Source: Gp6-AA40 sp035496255 (GTDB lineage: Bacteria; Acidobacteriota; Vicinamibacteria; Vicinamibacterales; UBA2999). From it: a stretch of DNA of 64,000 bases. The notes under the pieces are model-generated. The model made no database searches and was not told the DNA's origin. It saw only the letters and a program-made list of their open reading frames with translations. The position numbers were made by a program, and so were the translations under genes. Where the stretch lies: contig DATJEU010000070.1 in the NCBI GenBank assembly GCA_035496255.1, positions 47,478-111,477 of the forward strand, written 5' to 3'. How positions within the stretch are numbered: the stretch's first letter is position 1; each line of letters starts with the position of its first letter. Below are positions 1 to 9,041 of this stretch, piece by piece.

Positions 1-511
1 TCGTGTAGATGCCGGTTACCGTCGGCTTCAGATTCAAATACCGGCCAGCCGGATACGTCTCGGTCCCCGCCGTCAGATCCCGGAACGGCACGAACAACTC
101 GTCGATGGTCTGCGTGCCTTCCTCGACAAACGCGTTGAGCGTCAGCTTTTGTCCCTTGAGCGTGAACGAGAGCCGGCCGACGAGCTCTTCGCGGCGCGGA
201 ACGCCGGTGGACGTGGGTACCTCCAGCTTCTGTCGTTCGCCGGGGAAGACGTCGAGCACGGCAGGCACCGCGTACGACGGGTCGGGCGCGTAGTAGCGCA
301 GCGGCAGCAGCACGTCCTTCTTGTCTGCGGGGATCGGCGACGCCGGGTCCTCGCGATACTGCTTGTTGCGATCGGCGCGGAACGTTTCGAGTTCCTTGAT
401 CGCCGCGGCGTCGTCCGGTACCTCAGGATTGGATGAGCACGACGCGACGATCGCGGCGGCGACGAGCAGGATGAAGATGCGGACCAGCGGTTCGCTCCGT
501 CCGCTTCGCAT
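1..511 (-). CDS. DUF1684-family lipoprotein, C-terminus beyond the window
   Basis: The C-terminal end is cut by the window edge; about 170 residues are visible. The N-terminus has a hydrophobic segment ending VAAAIVASC, a lipobox with the lipidated Cys at residue 25. After it comes a charged helix (IKELETFRADRNKQYRED) and a beta-rich part with FPGERQKLEVPTSTG and LFVPFRDLTAGTETYPAGRY, which I recognise as the DUF1684 pattern; the family has no established biochemical role. I used the ATG at 511. A GTG at 526 overlaps the stop of the upstream acyl-CoA dehydrogenase gene as TAGTG and is an equally reasonable coupled start, giving five more residues. It is the last visible gene of the minus-strand catabolic run. 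Family call is by eye. Confidence 0.75.
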   Translation of the reverse strand, partial: MRSGRSEPLVRIFILLVAAAIVASCSSNPEVPDDAAAIKELETFRADRNKQYREDPASPIPADKKDVLLPLRYYAPDPSYAVPAVLDVFPGERQKLEVPTSTGVPRREELVGRLSFTLKGQKLTLNAFVEEGTQTIDELFVPFRDLTAGTETYPAGRYLNLKPTVTGIYT

Positions 512-525
512 GCGCAGGGAAGCCA

Positions 526-2343
526 CTAGCTAAGGATATAACCGGGCGCGGCCGTGACCGCGTCGGCAAGCTGGCGCCGCAGGGCGACGGCGTTGATCGG
601 TTGCACCTTGAGCACCCGGCGCAGGGCAGCGAGCAGCGTCCGCAGCGTGTCGCCCTCGGCCATCGCGGCCAGCGCTCCTTTGGCCGCCGCCTCGATGCGG
701 CCAGCGGCGCCGTCGACGAATACCTGCGCCGCCGCTTCATGCAGCGCCGACGCACCCTGATGCATCCGCGCGCGGACGACGGCGCTTTCCGCCGCGCACG
801 TGTCGATCAGGATGTCCGCGGCAAAGCTCAGAATCTCCTGTTGATCGGTGAGCTTGTCGCCGAACGTCTGCATCGCGGTCCCGAGCACGATGAGCGCCAC
901 CTTCTTGAACGCCGCGACCGCGCGCAACTCGGCGCCCAGTACGCCATCCCCGTCCGGCGGCGGCGGCAGCGACGGCGAGAGGATCTCGTCCTGCAGCCGC
1001 CTGGCCGCGGCGATGAGCGGCAGTTCGCCTTTCACCGCGCGCCGGATCAGCATGCCCGGAATGAGCAGCCGGTTGATCTCGTTGGTGCCTTCGAAGATCC
1101 GATTGACGCGCGCGTCGCGGTAGTAGCGTTCGGCGCTGTAGTCGCTGACGAAGCCATTGCCGCCGTGAATCTGCACGTTTTCGTCGAGGACGTAATCGAG
1201 TACTTCGCTGCCCAGCACCTTGGCGATCGACGCTTCGATCGCGAACTCTTCGAAGACGCGGGCAATCGCGGCGCCGTCTCCCCCATCGGGCGCAGCTGAA
1301 GGTCCGCCCCTGCGCTCGCCGCCCGACAGCGCCGCGTCCGTGAGTCCGGTGATGCGATAGACGAGGCTCTCCAGCGCATAGGTGCGCGCCGTCATCTCAC
1401 CGAGCTTGTGCTTGATGGCGCCGAAGGCGGCAATCGGCTGGTTGAACTGTTTGCGCTGGGCCGCATATCGCGCCGAGTCGCCGATGGCGGCGCGGCAGCC
1501 GCCGACGCACATCGCGCCCAGCTTGAAGCGGCCGAAGTTCAACGTGTTCAGCGCCACCTTGTGGCCGCGGCCGACTTCGCCGAGGACGTTCTCCGCCGGC
1601 ACCCGCACGTCCTGCAGCACGATTGGCGTCGTCGACGACCCGTGCAGCCCCATCTTGTGCTCCTCCTTGCCATTGGAGAAGCCGGGAAAGCCGCGCTCGA
1701 CGAGGAACGCGGTGAACTGATCGCCGTTGACGTTGGCAAAGACGATGAAGAGATCGGCGAAGCCGCCGTTGCTGATCCACATCTTCTCGCCCGATACCAC
1801 CCAGCTACCGTCGTCCTGCCGCGTGGCGCGCGTGCGTGCGGCAAGCGCATCGGATCCGGATCCGGTTTCGCTCAGCGCGTAGGCGCCGACGATCTCGCCG
1901 GCGACGAGGCGCGGCAGGTATTTCCGCTTCTGCGCGTCGCTGCCGAAGAGGGTCAGCGGAAGAATCATCAGGTTCGTCTGGCCGCCGAACGTCACGGCGA
2001 ACGACGCCGACCGCGCGATGTGTTCGGCGACGACGATCGAGGAGACTTTGTCGAGTGCGAGTCCGCCGTACTCCTCGGGAGCATCGACGCCGAGCAGGCC
2101 GAGCTCGCCACAGCGATGGATCAGGTGCTTCGCCAGCTCCCAATCCTTGTTCTCGAGACGCGATAGTTGCGGCAGCACCTCCGCATCCACGAACTCGTCG
2201 GTCGTCTGCGCCATCAGACGATGCTCGTCGGTCAACTGTTCGGGGGTGAAGATCCGATCCGGTGCGTCCTCGAGCAGCCACATGCCGCCGCGCACTGAAC
2301 CGGTGGTGCTGCCGGTGCCTGCCGAATCCTGTTGTGTGGTCAT
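526..2343 (-). CDS. fadE: Acyl-CoA dehydrogenase (FadE type)
   Basis: A 605-residue FAD enzyme for the first oxidation step of fatty-acyl-CoA beta-oxidation, making trans-2-enoyl-CoA. The N-terminal helical domain is followed by the FAD-contact stretch YALSETGSGSDA, then WVVSGEKMWISNGG and the C-terminal domain with QIHGGNGFVSDY and FEGTNEINR. The Glu of that last motif (about residue 418) is the catalytic base in the family. At about 605 residues it is longer than short/medium-chain enzymes and similar to Bacillus FadE, with an extra C-terminal helical region. The ATG at 2343 overlaps the thiolase stop as ATGA, so translation is probably coupled. With fadA and fadN it forms a FadNAE-like set, here with two hydrolase genes between fadN and fadA. 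Confidence 0.93.
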   Translation of the reverse strand: MTTQQDSAGTGSTTGSVRGGMWLLEDAPDRIFTPEQLTDEHRLMAQTTDEFVDAEVLPQLSRLENKDWELAKHLIHRCGELGLLGVDAPEEYGGLALDKVSSIVVAEHIARSASFAVTFGGQTNLMILPLTLFGSDAQKRKYLPRLVAGEIVGAYALSETGSGSDALAARTRATRQDDGSWVVSGEKMWISNGGFADLFIVFANVNGDQFTAFLVERGFPGFSNGKEEHKMGLHGSSTTPIVLQDVRVPAENVLGEVGRGHKVALNTLNFGRFKLGAMCVGGCRAAIGDSARYAAQRKQFNQPIAAFGAIKHKLGEMTARTYALESLVYRITGLTDAALSGGERRGGPSAAPDGGDGAAIARVFEEFAIEASIAKVLGSEVLDYVLDENVQIHGGNGFVSDYSAERYYRDARVNRIFEGTNEINRLLIPGMLIRRAVKGELPLIAAARRLQDEILSPSLPPPPDGDGVLGAELRAVAAFKKVALIVLGTAMQTFGDKLTDQQEILSFAADILIDTCAAESAVVRARMHQGASALHEAAAQVFVDGAAGRIEAAAKGALAAMAEGDTLRTLLAALRRVLKVQPINAVALRRQLADAVTAAPGYILS

Positions 2344-3575
2344 AAGCGCTCGAAGATTCCGGCTGCCCCCATGCCGCCGCCGACGCACATCGTCACCAGA
2401 CCGTAGCGCGCGTTGCGCCGCTTCATTTCGTAGAGCAGCGTGGTCGTCAGCTTCGCACCGGTGCAGCCGAGCGGATGTCCGAGCGCGATGGCGCCGCCAT
2501 TGACGTTGAGTTTCTCCGGATCGATCGGCAGCTCGCGCAGACACGCGAGCACCTGCGATGCGAACGCTTCGTTCAGTTCGACGAGCTCCATCTGATCGAG
2601 TGTCAGTCCGGCCTGCTTCAGTACCTTTCGGACCGCGGGCACTGGACCGATGCCGAAGCGCTCAGGCTCGACCCCGGCGGTCGCGAAGGCGACGAACCGC
2701 GCCAGCGGCTGCAGGCCGCGTTCCTGTGCGAACGCCTCCGACGTGACGATCGTGGCCGCCGCGCCGTCGCTGGTCTGCGAGGAATTGCCGGCGGTGACGG
2801 TCCCGGCGGCGTGGAACGCCGGTCGCAGCTTCGCGAGTGCCGCGAGCGAGGTGTCGCGGCGTGGTCCTTCGTCCACGGCGTGCGTGACCTGGCGACGCGC
2901 GGGCCCGCCGGAACCGCTTCCGCCTTCGCCCCCGGCGCTACCGCGGACAAGCCGCGGATCCAGACTCGCGGAGTCGGGCAGCGCGACGTCGAACGTCAGC
3001 GGCGTGATCTCGTCGGCGAACCGGCCGCTGTCGATCGCGGCGATCGCCCGTTGATGGCTGCGCAGGGCGTACGCATCCTGGTCCTCGCGCGAGATACCGC
3101 CTTCGCGCGCATGGTTCTCGGCGACAAGTCCGGTACTCAGATACACATCGGGATAGTGATCGACGAGCGTCGGGTTCGGCGAGATCTTGTTGCCACCCAT
3201 GGGCACGAGGCTCATCGACTCCGTCCCACCGGCGAGGATCGCCTCGGCGCCGCCGCACATGATCCGCTCGGCAGCGTAGGCAATCGCCTGCAGGCCGGAC
3301 GAGCAGAAGCGATTCACGGTGACCGCCGACGCGGTGACCGGAATCCCGGCGCGCAGGCTCGCGATCCGCGCGACGTTCAGACCCTGTTCCGCTTCCGGCA
3401 TCGCACAGCCCAGGATCACGTCTTCGATGTCGGCCGGCTCGATGCCCTTCGCCCGGCGCAGGACCTCGGCGATCACCGCCGCGCCCATGTCGTCCGGTCG
3501 CACGGTTCGCAGCGCGCCGTTGGGCGCCTTGCCGATTGCGGTGCGTACCGCGGAGACGATTACCGCATTGCGCAT
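2340..3575 (-). CDS. fadA: Acetyl-CoA C-acyltransferase (3-ketoacyl-CoA thiolase)
   Basis: Cleaves 3-ketoacyl-CoA to acetyl-CoA plus a shortened acyl-CoA. All three thiolase catalytic motifs are visible: nucleophile Cys91 in NRFCSSGLQA, His367 in ALGHPLGCTG, and Cys397 in MCVGGGMGAAG. The 411-residue length is slightly above the usual 390-400, because residues 206-225 (starting DPRLVRG, then a Gly/Ser-rich stretch) form an insert between the FADEITP strand and the DEGPRRDTS motif. A related sequence encodes the tail of the ABC ATPase at 9038-10042 (see findings). It overlaps the hydrolase upstream by 16 bp and fadE downstream by 4 bp. Confidence 0.95.
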   Translation of the reverse strand: MRNAVIVSAVRTAIGKAPNGALRTVRPDDMGAAVIAEVLRRAKGIEPADIEDVILGCAMPEAEQGLNVARIASLRAGIPVTASAVTVNRFCSSGLQAIAYAAERIMCGGAEAILAGGTESMSLVPMGGNKISPNPTLVDHYPDVYLSTGLVAENHAREGGISREDQDAYALRSHQRAIAAIDSGRFADEITPLTFDVALPDSASLDPRLVRGSAGGEGGSGSGGPARRQVTHAVDEGPRRDTSLAALAKLRPAFHAAGTVTAGNSSQTSDGAAATIVTSEAFAQERGLQPLARFVAFATAGVEPERFGIGPVPAVRKVLKQAGLTLDQMELVELNEAFASQVLACLRELPIDPEKLNVNGGAIALGHPLGCTGAKLTTTLLYEMKRRNARYGLVTMCVGGGMGAAGIFERL

Positions 3576-4201
3576 GAGAAGTCCGACAGCAGTTCTTCGA
3601 GCGCGTCGCCGACTTCCGGCGTCTGCGCCTCGAACAGGTGATTGGCGCGATCGATCTGGACGAACTCCTTCGGCTCCCGCAGCCGCGCATAGAACTCGCG
3701 CACGGCTTTCAACGGCACCAGTTCGTCGTCCTCGCCATGGACGATGAACTTGGCTTTCGCCGAGGAATAGATGCCATCAGGAAATTCCCACGTGCTCACC
3801 GGCGGCGCGACGGCGATCAGCGCGCACACCCGCGGATCGTCCATCGCCACCGCCCAGGCGACGTAGGAACCAAACGAGAAGCCCGCGGCCCACAGCTCGA
3901 CACCCGGATATCTCGCCGCCATGAAGTCGAGCGCCGCGCGATAGTCTTCCTGTTCACCGCGCCCGTCGTCCCACGAACCGGCACTGCGGCCGACACCGCG
4001 GAAATTGAACCGCAACACCGCGCAACCGGTGCGGACGAGCGCCTTCGTCCCCTGATAGACGGCCTTGGTATGCATCGTGCCGCCGGCCGTCGGCAACGGA
4101 TGCGCGAATACGACGGCGGCACGCGGTGCACCCGCGGGGGCATCGAGCATCGCTTCGAGAGTGCCGGCCGGTCCGGGAATATCGCGAACGACGTCAGCCA
4201 A
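3560..4201 (-). CDS. Alpha/beta hydrolase, dienelactone-hydrolase-like
   Basis: A 213-residue soluble alpha/beta hydrolase. The oxyanion region is VVFAHPLPTAGG, the nucleophile elbow is AGFSFGSYVA (Ser in GxSxG), the acid is likely the Asp of HGEDDELVP, and the His is in IDRANHLFE. The FNFRGVGRSAG stretch is typical of the small alpha/beta hydrolases related to KANL3/Tex30 and YdeN-like proteins. The substrate cannot be read from sequence. It sits between two beta-oxidation genes with overlaps on both sides, which suggests action on an ester or thioester made or used in that pathway (inference). Confidence 0.85.
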   Translation of the reverse strand: MADVVRDIPGPAGTLEAMLDAPAGAPRAAVVFAHPLPTAGGTMHTKAVYQGTKALVRTGCAVLRFNFRGVGRSAGSWDDGRGEQEDYRAALDFMAARYPGVELWAAGFSFGSYVAWAVAMDDPRVCALIAVAPPVSTWEFPDGIYSSAKAKFIVHGEDDELVPLKAVREFYARLREPKEFVQIDRANHLFEAQTPEVGDALEELLSDFSCAMR

Positions 4202-5003
4202 TCTGTCTCCTCATGCGGTCGGGCAGTGCGGCGCGCTCCGCGAAGCCCACGACCAGGCCTGCGAATACGTCTGGTCTGGTAATCAACCCGAGGTGGCCCG
4301 TGCGCGACAGGGTCACCGCCTTCGCGTGCGGCCACAGCTCGAGATAGCGGCGCGTGGCTGCCACCGGCACCACGCGGTCCAGCTCGGCGTCGCCCGTGAT
4401 GATCAGAACCGGCGCGCGGACATTCGCAATCTCGCGCTGCGGGCGGACGCGGTCCAGCAGGCGGACGCGACGGGCCATACGGCCGGGGGACAACATGTGG
4501 GTGACCACGTTCACCGCATGCCTGCTGGCCATACTGATACCTGATAAGACGCCTGCGGACGCCGCGGCGATCTCACGGTACAGCCGCAACGACGCGATGA
4601 AAAACAGCGGTGAAAATAGCCACGGCGCGCGCAGATAGAAGCGCACGCGCGAATCCGGCTGCCAGTCGGGCGGAATCGCCGATACCAGCACCAGCGCGCT
4701 CACACGGGCAGGATGCCGCGCGGCGAACGCCGAGGCGACCAGGCCGCCATACGACACGCCGCAAATCACCGCTGACGTCAATCCAGCCGCATCCAATGCG
4801 TCGCCGATCTGGTCCACGTAGCTATCGAACCCCCGGGCCGGCTCGAATCTTCCCTGCGCCGTCGGTTCATCCGCGAGCGAAAACGTGATGACGCGGCAGT
4901 GACGAGCCATCGCATCGACAGCGGGTTTCATCCACTCCCACCGGCCCTGGATGCCAGGCACGAGGACGATTGGAATGCCACGGCCGACGTCCACGAGTCT
5001 CAT
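4194..5003 (-). CDS. Alpha/beta hydrolase fold protein
   Basis: A 269-residue hydrolase with the start of the fold at GIPIVLVPGIQGRWEWMKP, nucleophile elbow VICGVSYGGLVAS (Ser in GxSxG), acid Asp near IITGDAELDRVVP and His in LSRTGHLG. It differs clearly from the neighbouring hydrolase at 3560-4201 and is not a tandem duplicate of it. I started at the ATG at 5003 rather than the one at 5027, because the longer form would begin inside the inverted heptamer array of 5010-5110 and adds residues (MLGIGSQL) without family character. The specific substrate is unknown. Confidence 0.82.
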   Translation of the reverse strand: MRLVDVGRGIPIVLVPGIQGRWEWMKPAVDAMARHCRVITFSLADEPTAQGRFEPARGFDSYVDQIGDALDAAGLTSAVICGVSYGGLVASAFAARHPARVSALVLVSAIPPDWQPDSRVRFYLRAPWLFSPLFFIASLRLYREIAAASAGVLSGISMASRHAVNVVTHMLSPGRMARRVRLLDRVRPQREIANVRAPVLIITGDAELDRVVPVAATRRYLELWPHAKAVTLSRTGHLGLITRPDVFAGLVVGFAERAALPDRMRRQIG

Positions 5004-5009
5004 GAGCTG

Positions 5010-5110
5010 ACTCCCAATTCCCAACACCTGTCGCTTCCCGAACTCCCAGAGGGGTGGTTGGAGGTCAGGATTGGGAGTTGGACAATCGTCAGCGGTTGGG
5101 CGTTGGGAGT
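5010..5110. repeat. Inverted heptamer array A (GTTGGGA dialect)
   Basis: The left arm at 5010-5025 (ACTCCCA, ATTCCCA, AC) is the near reverse complement (14 of 16) of the right arm at 5095-5110 (GTTGGGC, GTTGGGA, GT). Further units lie between them: TTCCCGA/ACTCCCA near 5034-5048 and TTGGGAG, TTGGACA at 5071-5084. The array fills the 121-bp gap between fadN and the hydrolase gene inside an otherwise overlapping operon. Confidence 0.85.
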
Positions 5111-5124
5111 GATCACGCGTCTCC

Positions 5125-7347
5125 CTAATTGCGTAACGGCTTGCCGGTTTTCAGCGTGTGCTGAATCCGTTCCTGGGTCTTGCGTTCGCCGAGCAGGCTG
5201 AGGAAGGCTTCGCGTTCCAGATCCAGCAGGTGCTGCTCCGAGACCACCGTCGGGTGCGGCCATGTGCCTCCGGCCATGATCGTCGCCAGCTTCCGGCCGA
5301 TCAATGCGTCGTGATCGCTGATGCGAGCCGCCCGCCATGCGAGGTGAATGCCGAGCTTGAGCGGCGCGAGTACCGCGTCGCCGCCGACGCGGATCGCCGT
5401 GCGGGGTACCGGCGGCAGATAGCCGTCCGCGACACGCTGCAGCGCCCGTGCCTTCGCTTCCGACAACAGCCGGTCGCGGTTCATCGTCACCGCATCCACG
5501 TCGCGCAGGTATCCAAGGCGGCGCGCATCGGCGGCGCTCGTCGAGACCTTCGCGAAGCCGACCGCTTCGAATGCGCGCTGCACCGCCGGCAGCAGGTCGG
5601 AACCCGCCGCGGTGTCGTCCGCCGCGCGCAGCGTCATCTCCTTGGTGCCGCCGCCCGCAGGGATCAGGCCGACGCCGGCTTCAACCAGGCCAATGTAGGT
5701 TTCCGCGGCGGCCTGCACGCGATCGGCATGGAGCGCGATCTCACACCCGCCGCCAAGAGCCAGGCCACCAGGAGCCACGACGACCGGGACCGAGGAGTAG
5801 CGAAGGCCGAGTGTGGCCTGCTGAAACGCGCGAACCATCAGATCGAGCTCGTCCCAGTTCTCGTCCTGCGCTTCGAGCAGCACGAGCATAAGGTTGGCGC
5901 CGGCCGTGAAATTCGTCCCGTCGTTACCGACGACGAGGGCGGCGAAGTTGCGTGATGCTTCCTGTACGCCCGCCTGCAGCATCTGGATCGTGTCGGCGCC
6001 GATCGCATTCATCTTCGAATGGAAGTCGACGCGCAGCACACCATCGCCCATGTCGACGAGACTGGCGCCGGCGTTCCGTTTCACGACGCGAGTGCGCTCG
6101 GCCAGAGTGCCAAGCGACGGCGTGGTCGTCGAGCGGGTCTCGCGCCGTGGACCCGCCGTCCCGGTGTCGCGCACCTCGAGGCCGATCGCGTCGATCAATT
6201 CGAACGGGCCCAGGTCCCATCCGAATCCCCATCGCATGACGCGATCGACGTCTTCCGGCGAGTGCGCGATGTCGGGCGCCACTGTCGCGGCGTAGCGCAG
6301 CGTCGGACCGAGCGTGTCGCGGAGGAAGTCGCCGACGCGGTCCTTGCCGTGATACAGCGTGCGAACGCGTTCGCGCGTATCGCCGATCGATTGTGACGCC
6401 TCGATCGACGGCAGTCGCGGCGATTGGCGCGGGCGGTATTCGAGCGTGTTCGGATCGAGCGTGAGGATCTCCGACTCGCCGTTCGGCTTCTTCACCCGCT
6501 TGTAGAAGCCCTGTCCCGCCTTCTCGCCAATCAGCCCGCGCCCGAGCATCTGTTCGACGAACGATGGCAACACGAACACGCCGCGGGCCTGCTCGTCGGG
6601 CAGCCGCTCGTGCAGGTTGCGCACGACGTGGCCGAGGATGTCGAGGCCCGCGAGATCGAGCGTGCGGAATGTTGCGCTCTTCGGCCGGCCGATCGGCGGC
6701 CCGGTGATGGCGTCGACTTCCTCGATCGTGAATTCGCCGGACGCCACCTTCTCGAGGATCCTCATCACCCCGTAGAGCGCCAGGTGATTGCCGATAAAGT
6801 TCGGCGTGTCCTTCGCGATGACCACGCCTTTGCCAAGGTGATGGTCTGCGAAGGAGGCGACGGTGTCGACGACCTGCTGATCGGTCTCGCCGGTCGGAAT
6901 CAGTTCGAGCAGGTGGAGATAACGCGGTGGATTGAAGAAGTGCGTGCCCAGCCAGTGCCGGCGGAAATCATCGCCCCGCCCTTCCGCCAGCAGCGAGATC
7001 GGAATCCCGGACGTGTTCGAGCTGACGATTGACCCAGGCCGTCGCGCCGCCTCTACCCGCGCAAGCAGTTCGCGCTTGACGTCGAGCCGCTCGACGACGG
7101 CTTCCAGGATCCAGTCGGCGTCCTTGATGCCCGCGAGCCCGTCATCGAAGCCGCCAGTCGCGATCAGCGGGATGACGTCGGGAGTAAAGAACGGGTCCGG
7201 TTTGATGCTGCGGGCGCGCTTGAGGCCGTCAGCGGCGGCCTGCGGCGTGACGTCGAGGAGAAGAACGGACACGCCGGCGTTGGCGAAGTGAGCGGCAATC
7301 TGGGCGCCCATGACGCCGGCGCCGAGGACGGCAACCGATCGAATCAC
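5125..7347 (-). CDS. fadN: 3-hydroxyacyl-CoA dehydrogenase / enoyl-CoA hydratase fusion (FadN type)
   Basis: A bifunctional beta-oxidation enzyme of 740 residues in the FadN order, dehydrogenase first. Residues 1-300 hold the NAD Rossmann motif AVLGAGVMGAQIA, the catalytic-His motif GTHFFNPPRYL and the C-terminal dehydrogenase domain. The crotonase half (about 400-600) has the oxyanion stretch FTAGANL and both acidic positions expected for hydratase activity, in GGGCEIALHAD and YIGLVEAGVGL. The start is the GTG at 7347, which overlaps the upstream stop as GTGA and leads straight into the Rossmann strand. A start further upstream would add 16 residues lying inside the previous gene. It works with fadE and fadA downstream. 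Confidence 0.93.
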   Translation of the reverse strand: MIRSVAVLGAGVMGAQIAAHFANAGVSVLLLDVTPQAAADGLKRARSIKPDPFFTPDVIPLIATGGFDDGLAGIKDADWILEAVVERLDVKRELLARVEAARRPGSIVSSNTSGIPISLLAEGRGDDFRRHWLGTHFFNPPRYLHLLELIPTGETDQQVVDTVASFADHHLGKGVVIAKDTPNFIGNHLALYGVMRILEKVASGEFTIEEVDAITGPPIGRPKSATFRTLDLAGLDILGHVVRNLHERLPDEQARGVFVLPSFVEQMLGRGLIGEKAGQGFYKRVKKPNGESEILTLDPNTLEYRPRQSPRLPSIEASQSIGDTRERVRTLYHGKDRVGDFLRDTLGPTLRYAATVAPDIAHSPEDVDRVMRWGFGWDLGPFELIDAIGLEVRDTGTAGPRRETRSTTTPSLGTLAERTRVVKRNAGASLVDMGDGVLRVDFHSKMNAIGADTIQMLQAGVQEASRNFAALVVGNDGTNFTAGANLMLVLLEAQDENWDELDLMVRAFQQATLGLRYSSVPVVVAPGGLALGGGCEIALHADRVQAAAETYIGLVEAGVGLIPAGGGTKEMTLRAADDTAAGSDLLPAVQRAFEAVGFAKVSTSAADARRLGYLRDVDAVTMNRDRLLSEAKARALQRVADGYLPPVPRTAIRVGGDAVLAPLKLGIHLAWRAARISDHDALIGRKLATIMAGGTWPHPTVVSEQHLLDLEREAFLSLLGERKTQERIQHTLKTGKPLRN

Positions 7348-8222
7348 CGACTCAGTGTACCTGCTCCGGCTCTGGTGATTGGACGGGTGAGGCACGTCGG
7401 CCCGCCGGCGCCGCGGCGGCTGATTTCCGTCCCGTCATATTCGACTACCTCAGCACCGGCACGCTCGAGCGCCTGCCGTGTTCGCGGATTGCCGCGCAGC
7501 ATCACGCAGCGTCGCGGCGCCACCGCCAGCACGTTCGTGCCCATACTCTCGAATTCCTCGTCAGGCACCTCGACGAGACCGACGCCACGCTGGAGCAGCC
7601 ACTCGCGGAACGGCACGGGTAGCAGGCGCGAATAGACCACGGCCAGATCGGCGTCGACCGGACTGATCAGCGACATCAGGTGCATGACGTCCTGCTCGCC
7701 GCTCCAATGCGGAAGCGGCACGACGGTGATTCCGACGTCCGGACCCAGAATCGCCTGCAACTGGCGAATGCCTTCGTCATTGGTCCGATAGCCGCGGCCG
7801 ACCACGAGCGTGTGCGAATCCATCCAGACGACATCGCCACCCTCGATGCGCCCCGGCGCCGTGATGCGGCCGGCGATCGGAATGCCCAGCGCCGTAAACG
7901 CCGCCTCCTGCGCGCGCGGCTCCGTCGTCCGTTGCGGCTTGCCCATGCTGCAGAGGATCATGCCGCGACTGCTCGTGAGCGACGCATCACGCACATAGAT
8001 CGAATCGAGCGTTGTCTCGGCAGCGGCCGGAAGAAAGTCGAGCGCGGTGCCGGTCGTGGCGATGGCTTCCGCGAACGCGTCGTATTCGCGACACGCCTGC
8101 GCGACATCAGGCGCCGCGGTGAATCGGAGGTCGCGCCATTGCCCGTCAGCGCGCGCCTGATCGACGAACGCATCGCGCGCGTGCTTCAGCACGATGCGCG
8201 CCAGCGTGCCGTATTCATTCAT
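7344..8222 (-). CDS. Amidinohydrolase of the DDAH / arginine deiminase fold
   Basis: A 292-residue guanidine-modifying enzyme. It shows the substrate-binding acidic motif DSIYVRDASL, the EGGDVVW motif, a His in the QDVMHLMSL region and a C-terminal nucleophile Cys277 in GGPTCLTRP. This set is shared by dimethylargininase (DDAH), arginine deiminase and amidinotransferases; length and layout are nearest to DDAH-like hydrolases. The probable reaction is hydrolysis of arginine or a methylated arginine to citrulline plus an amine. Its placement directly before fadN, with a 4-bp overlap, is not explained by any known link with beta-oxidation. Confidence 0.82.
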   Translation of the reverse strand: MNEYGTLARIVLKHARDAFVDQARADGQWRDLRFTAAPDVAQACREYDAFAEAIATTGTALDFLPAAAETTLDSIYVRDASLTSSRGMILCSMGKPQRTTEPRAQEAAFTALGIPIAGRITAPGRIEGGDVVWMDSHTLVVGRGYRTNDEGIRQLQAILGPDVGITVVPLPHWSGEQDVMHLMSLISPVDADLAVVYSRLLPVPFREWLLQRGVGLVEVPDEEFESMGTNVLAVAPRRCVMLRGNPRTRQALERAGAEVVEYDGTEISRRGAGGPTCLTRPITRAGAGTLSR

Positions 8223-8237
8223 GGTGCATGGGCAACT

Positions 8238-9041
8238 CTATTTCCAGCGCGTGAGGATCGACTCGCGATCGAACAGCCGGATCCCAATCACCATCAAGCC
8301 AACGTTGACCATCGCCAGCAGCACCGCGGTGCCGACGACGATCGGCATCGTCAGCATCAGCGCACCTGTGAGTTGGGCGACGAGAGCGCCGGCCAGCGGC
8401 AGAATGACGAGCACGCCGATCTGCTGCGCCGTGCGCGCGTCGTTGACGCGGGAAGACACGCAGACGGCCAGTTGTAACGCCGCGAGCGCCGCCAGCGGGC
8501 CGAGCAGGAAGAAGACGCCAAGCGACCGCGGTGCCAGCAGGATTCGATAGACGCCAGGATTGGCGAAGACGGCCATTGCCGCCGCATAGATGACAAAGCA
8601 CCCGAGCGTCAGCGCGAGCGCTGGCAACAGCGATCCCAGAATCTTGGCGGTGAGCAATTCACGCGTCGTGATCGGCGTCGCCAGCAGCGGCTCGAGCGTG
8701 CGCGCCTGCTTCTCGCCGACCACGGCGTTGGCGGCGACAGACATCGAAGCGGCCACCGGAGCGATCACGAGCAGTGGCAGGAACTGCTGAAAGATCCAGG
8801 CCTGGATCGCGCCCTCCGCATCCATGCCGTTGGTGATCGGCTGTGTGCGGAACATCTCCACCGCAATCTGGAAGTCACTCGAGTCCGAGAGCCTCTCACC
8901 GGTCACTGCCGGAACCACCACCGCGACGATGAAGGGCAGCGCGATGGCCACGAACGCCGTGAAGAGCGGTGGGATGAACAGCCCGGGGTGATGCCGCAGA
9001 TCCGCGAATTCCTTCTGCAGCAGCGCGGCGATTCGTGTCAT
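8238..9041 (-). CDS. ABC-2 type transporter permease
   Basis: A 267-residue inner-membrane protein with about six hydrophobic segments: near residues 20-45, 85-105, 135-160, 170-190, 205-225 and 230-250. The motif VVGEKQARTLEPLLATPITTRELLTAK between the second and third segments is the signature cytoplasmic helix of ABC-2 / NatB-like permeases. It overlaps the ATPase gene by ATGA (9038-9041), so the two are produced together as an exporter. The exported substrate is unknown. Confidence 0.9.
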   Translation of the reverse strand: MTRIAALLQKEFADLRHHPGLFIPPLFTAFVAIALPFIVAVVVPAVTGERLSDSSDFQIAVEMFRTQPITNGMDAEGAIQAWIFQQFLPLLVIAPVAASMSVAANAVVGEKQARTLEPLLATPITTRELLTAKILGSLLPALALTLGCFVIYAAAMAVFANPGVYRILLAPRSLGVFFLLGPLAALAALQLAVCVSSRVNDARTAQQIGVLVILPLAGALVAQLTGALMLTMPIVVGTAVLLAMVNVGLMVIGIRLFDRESILTRWK

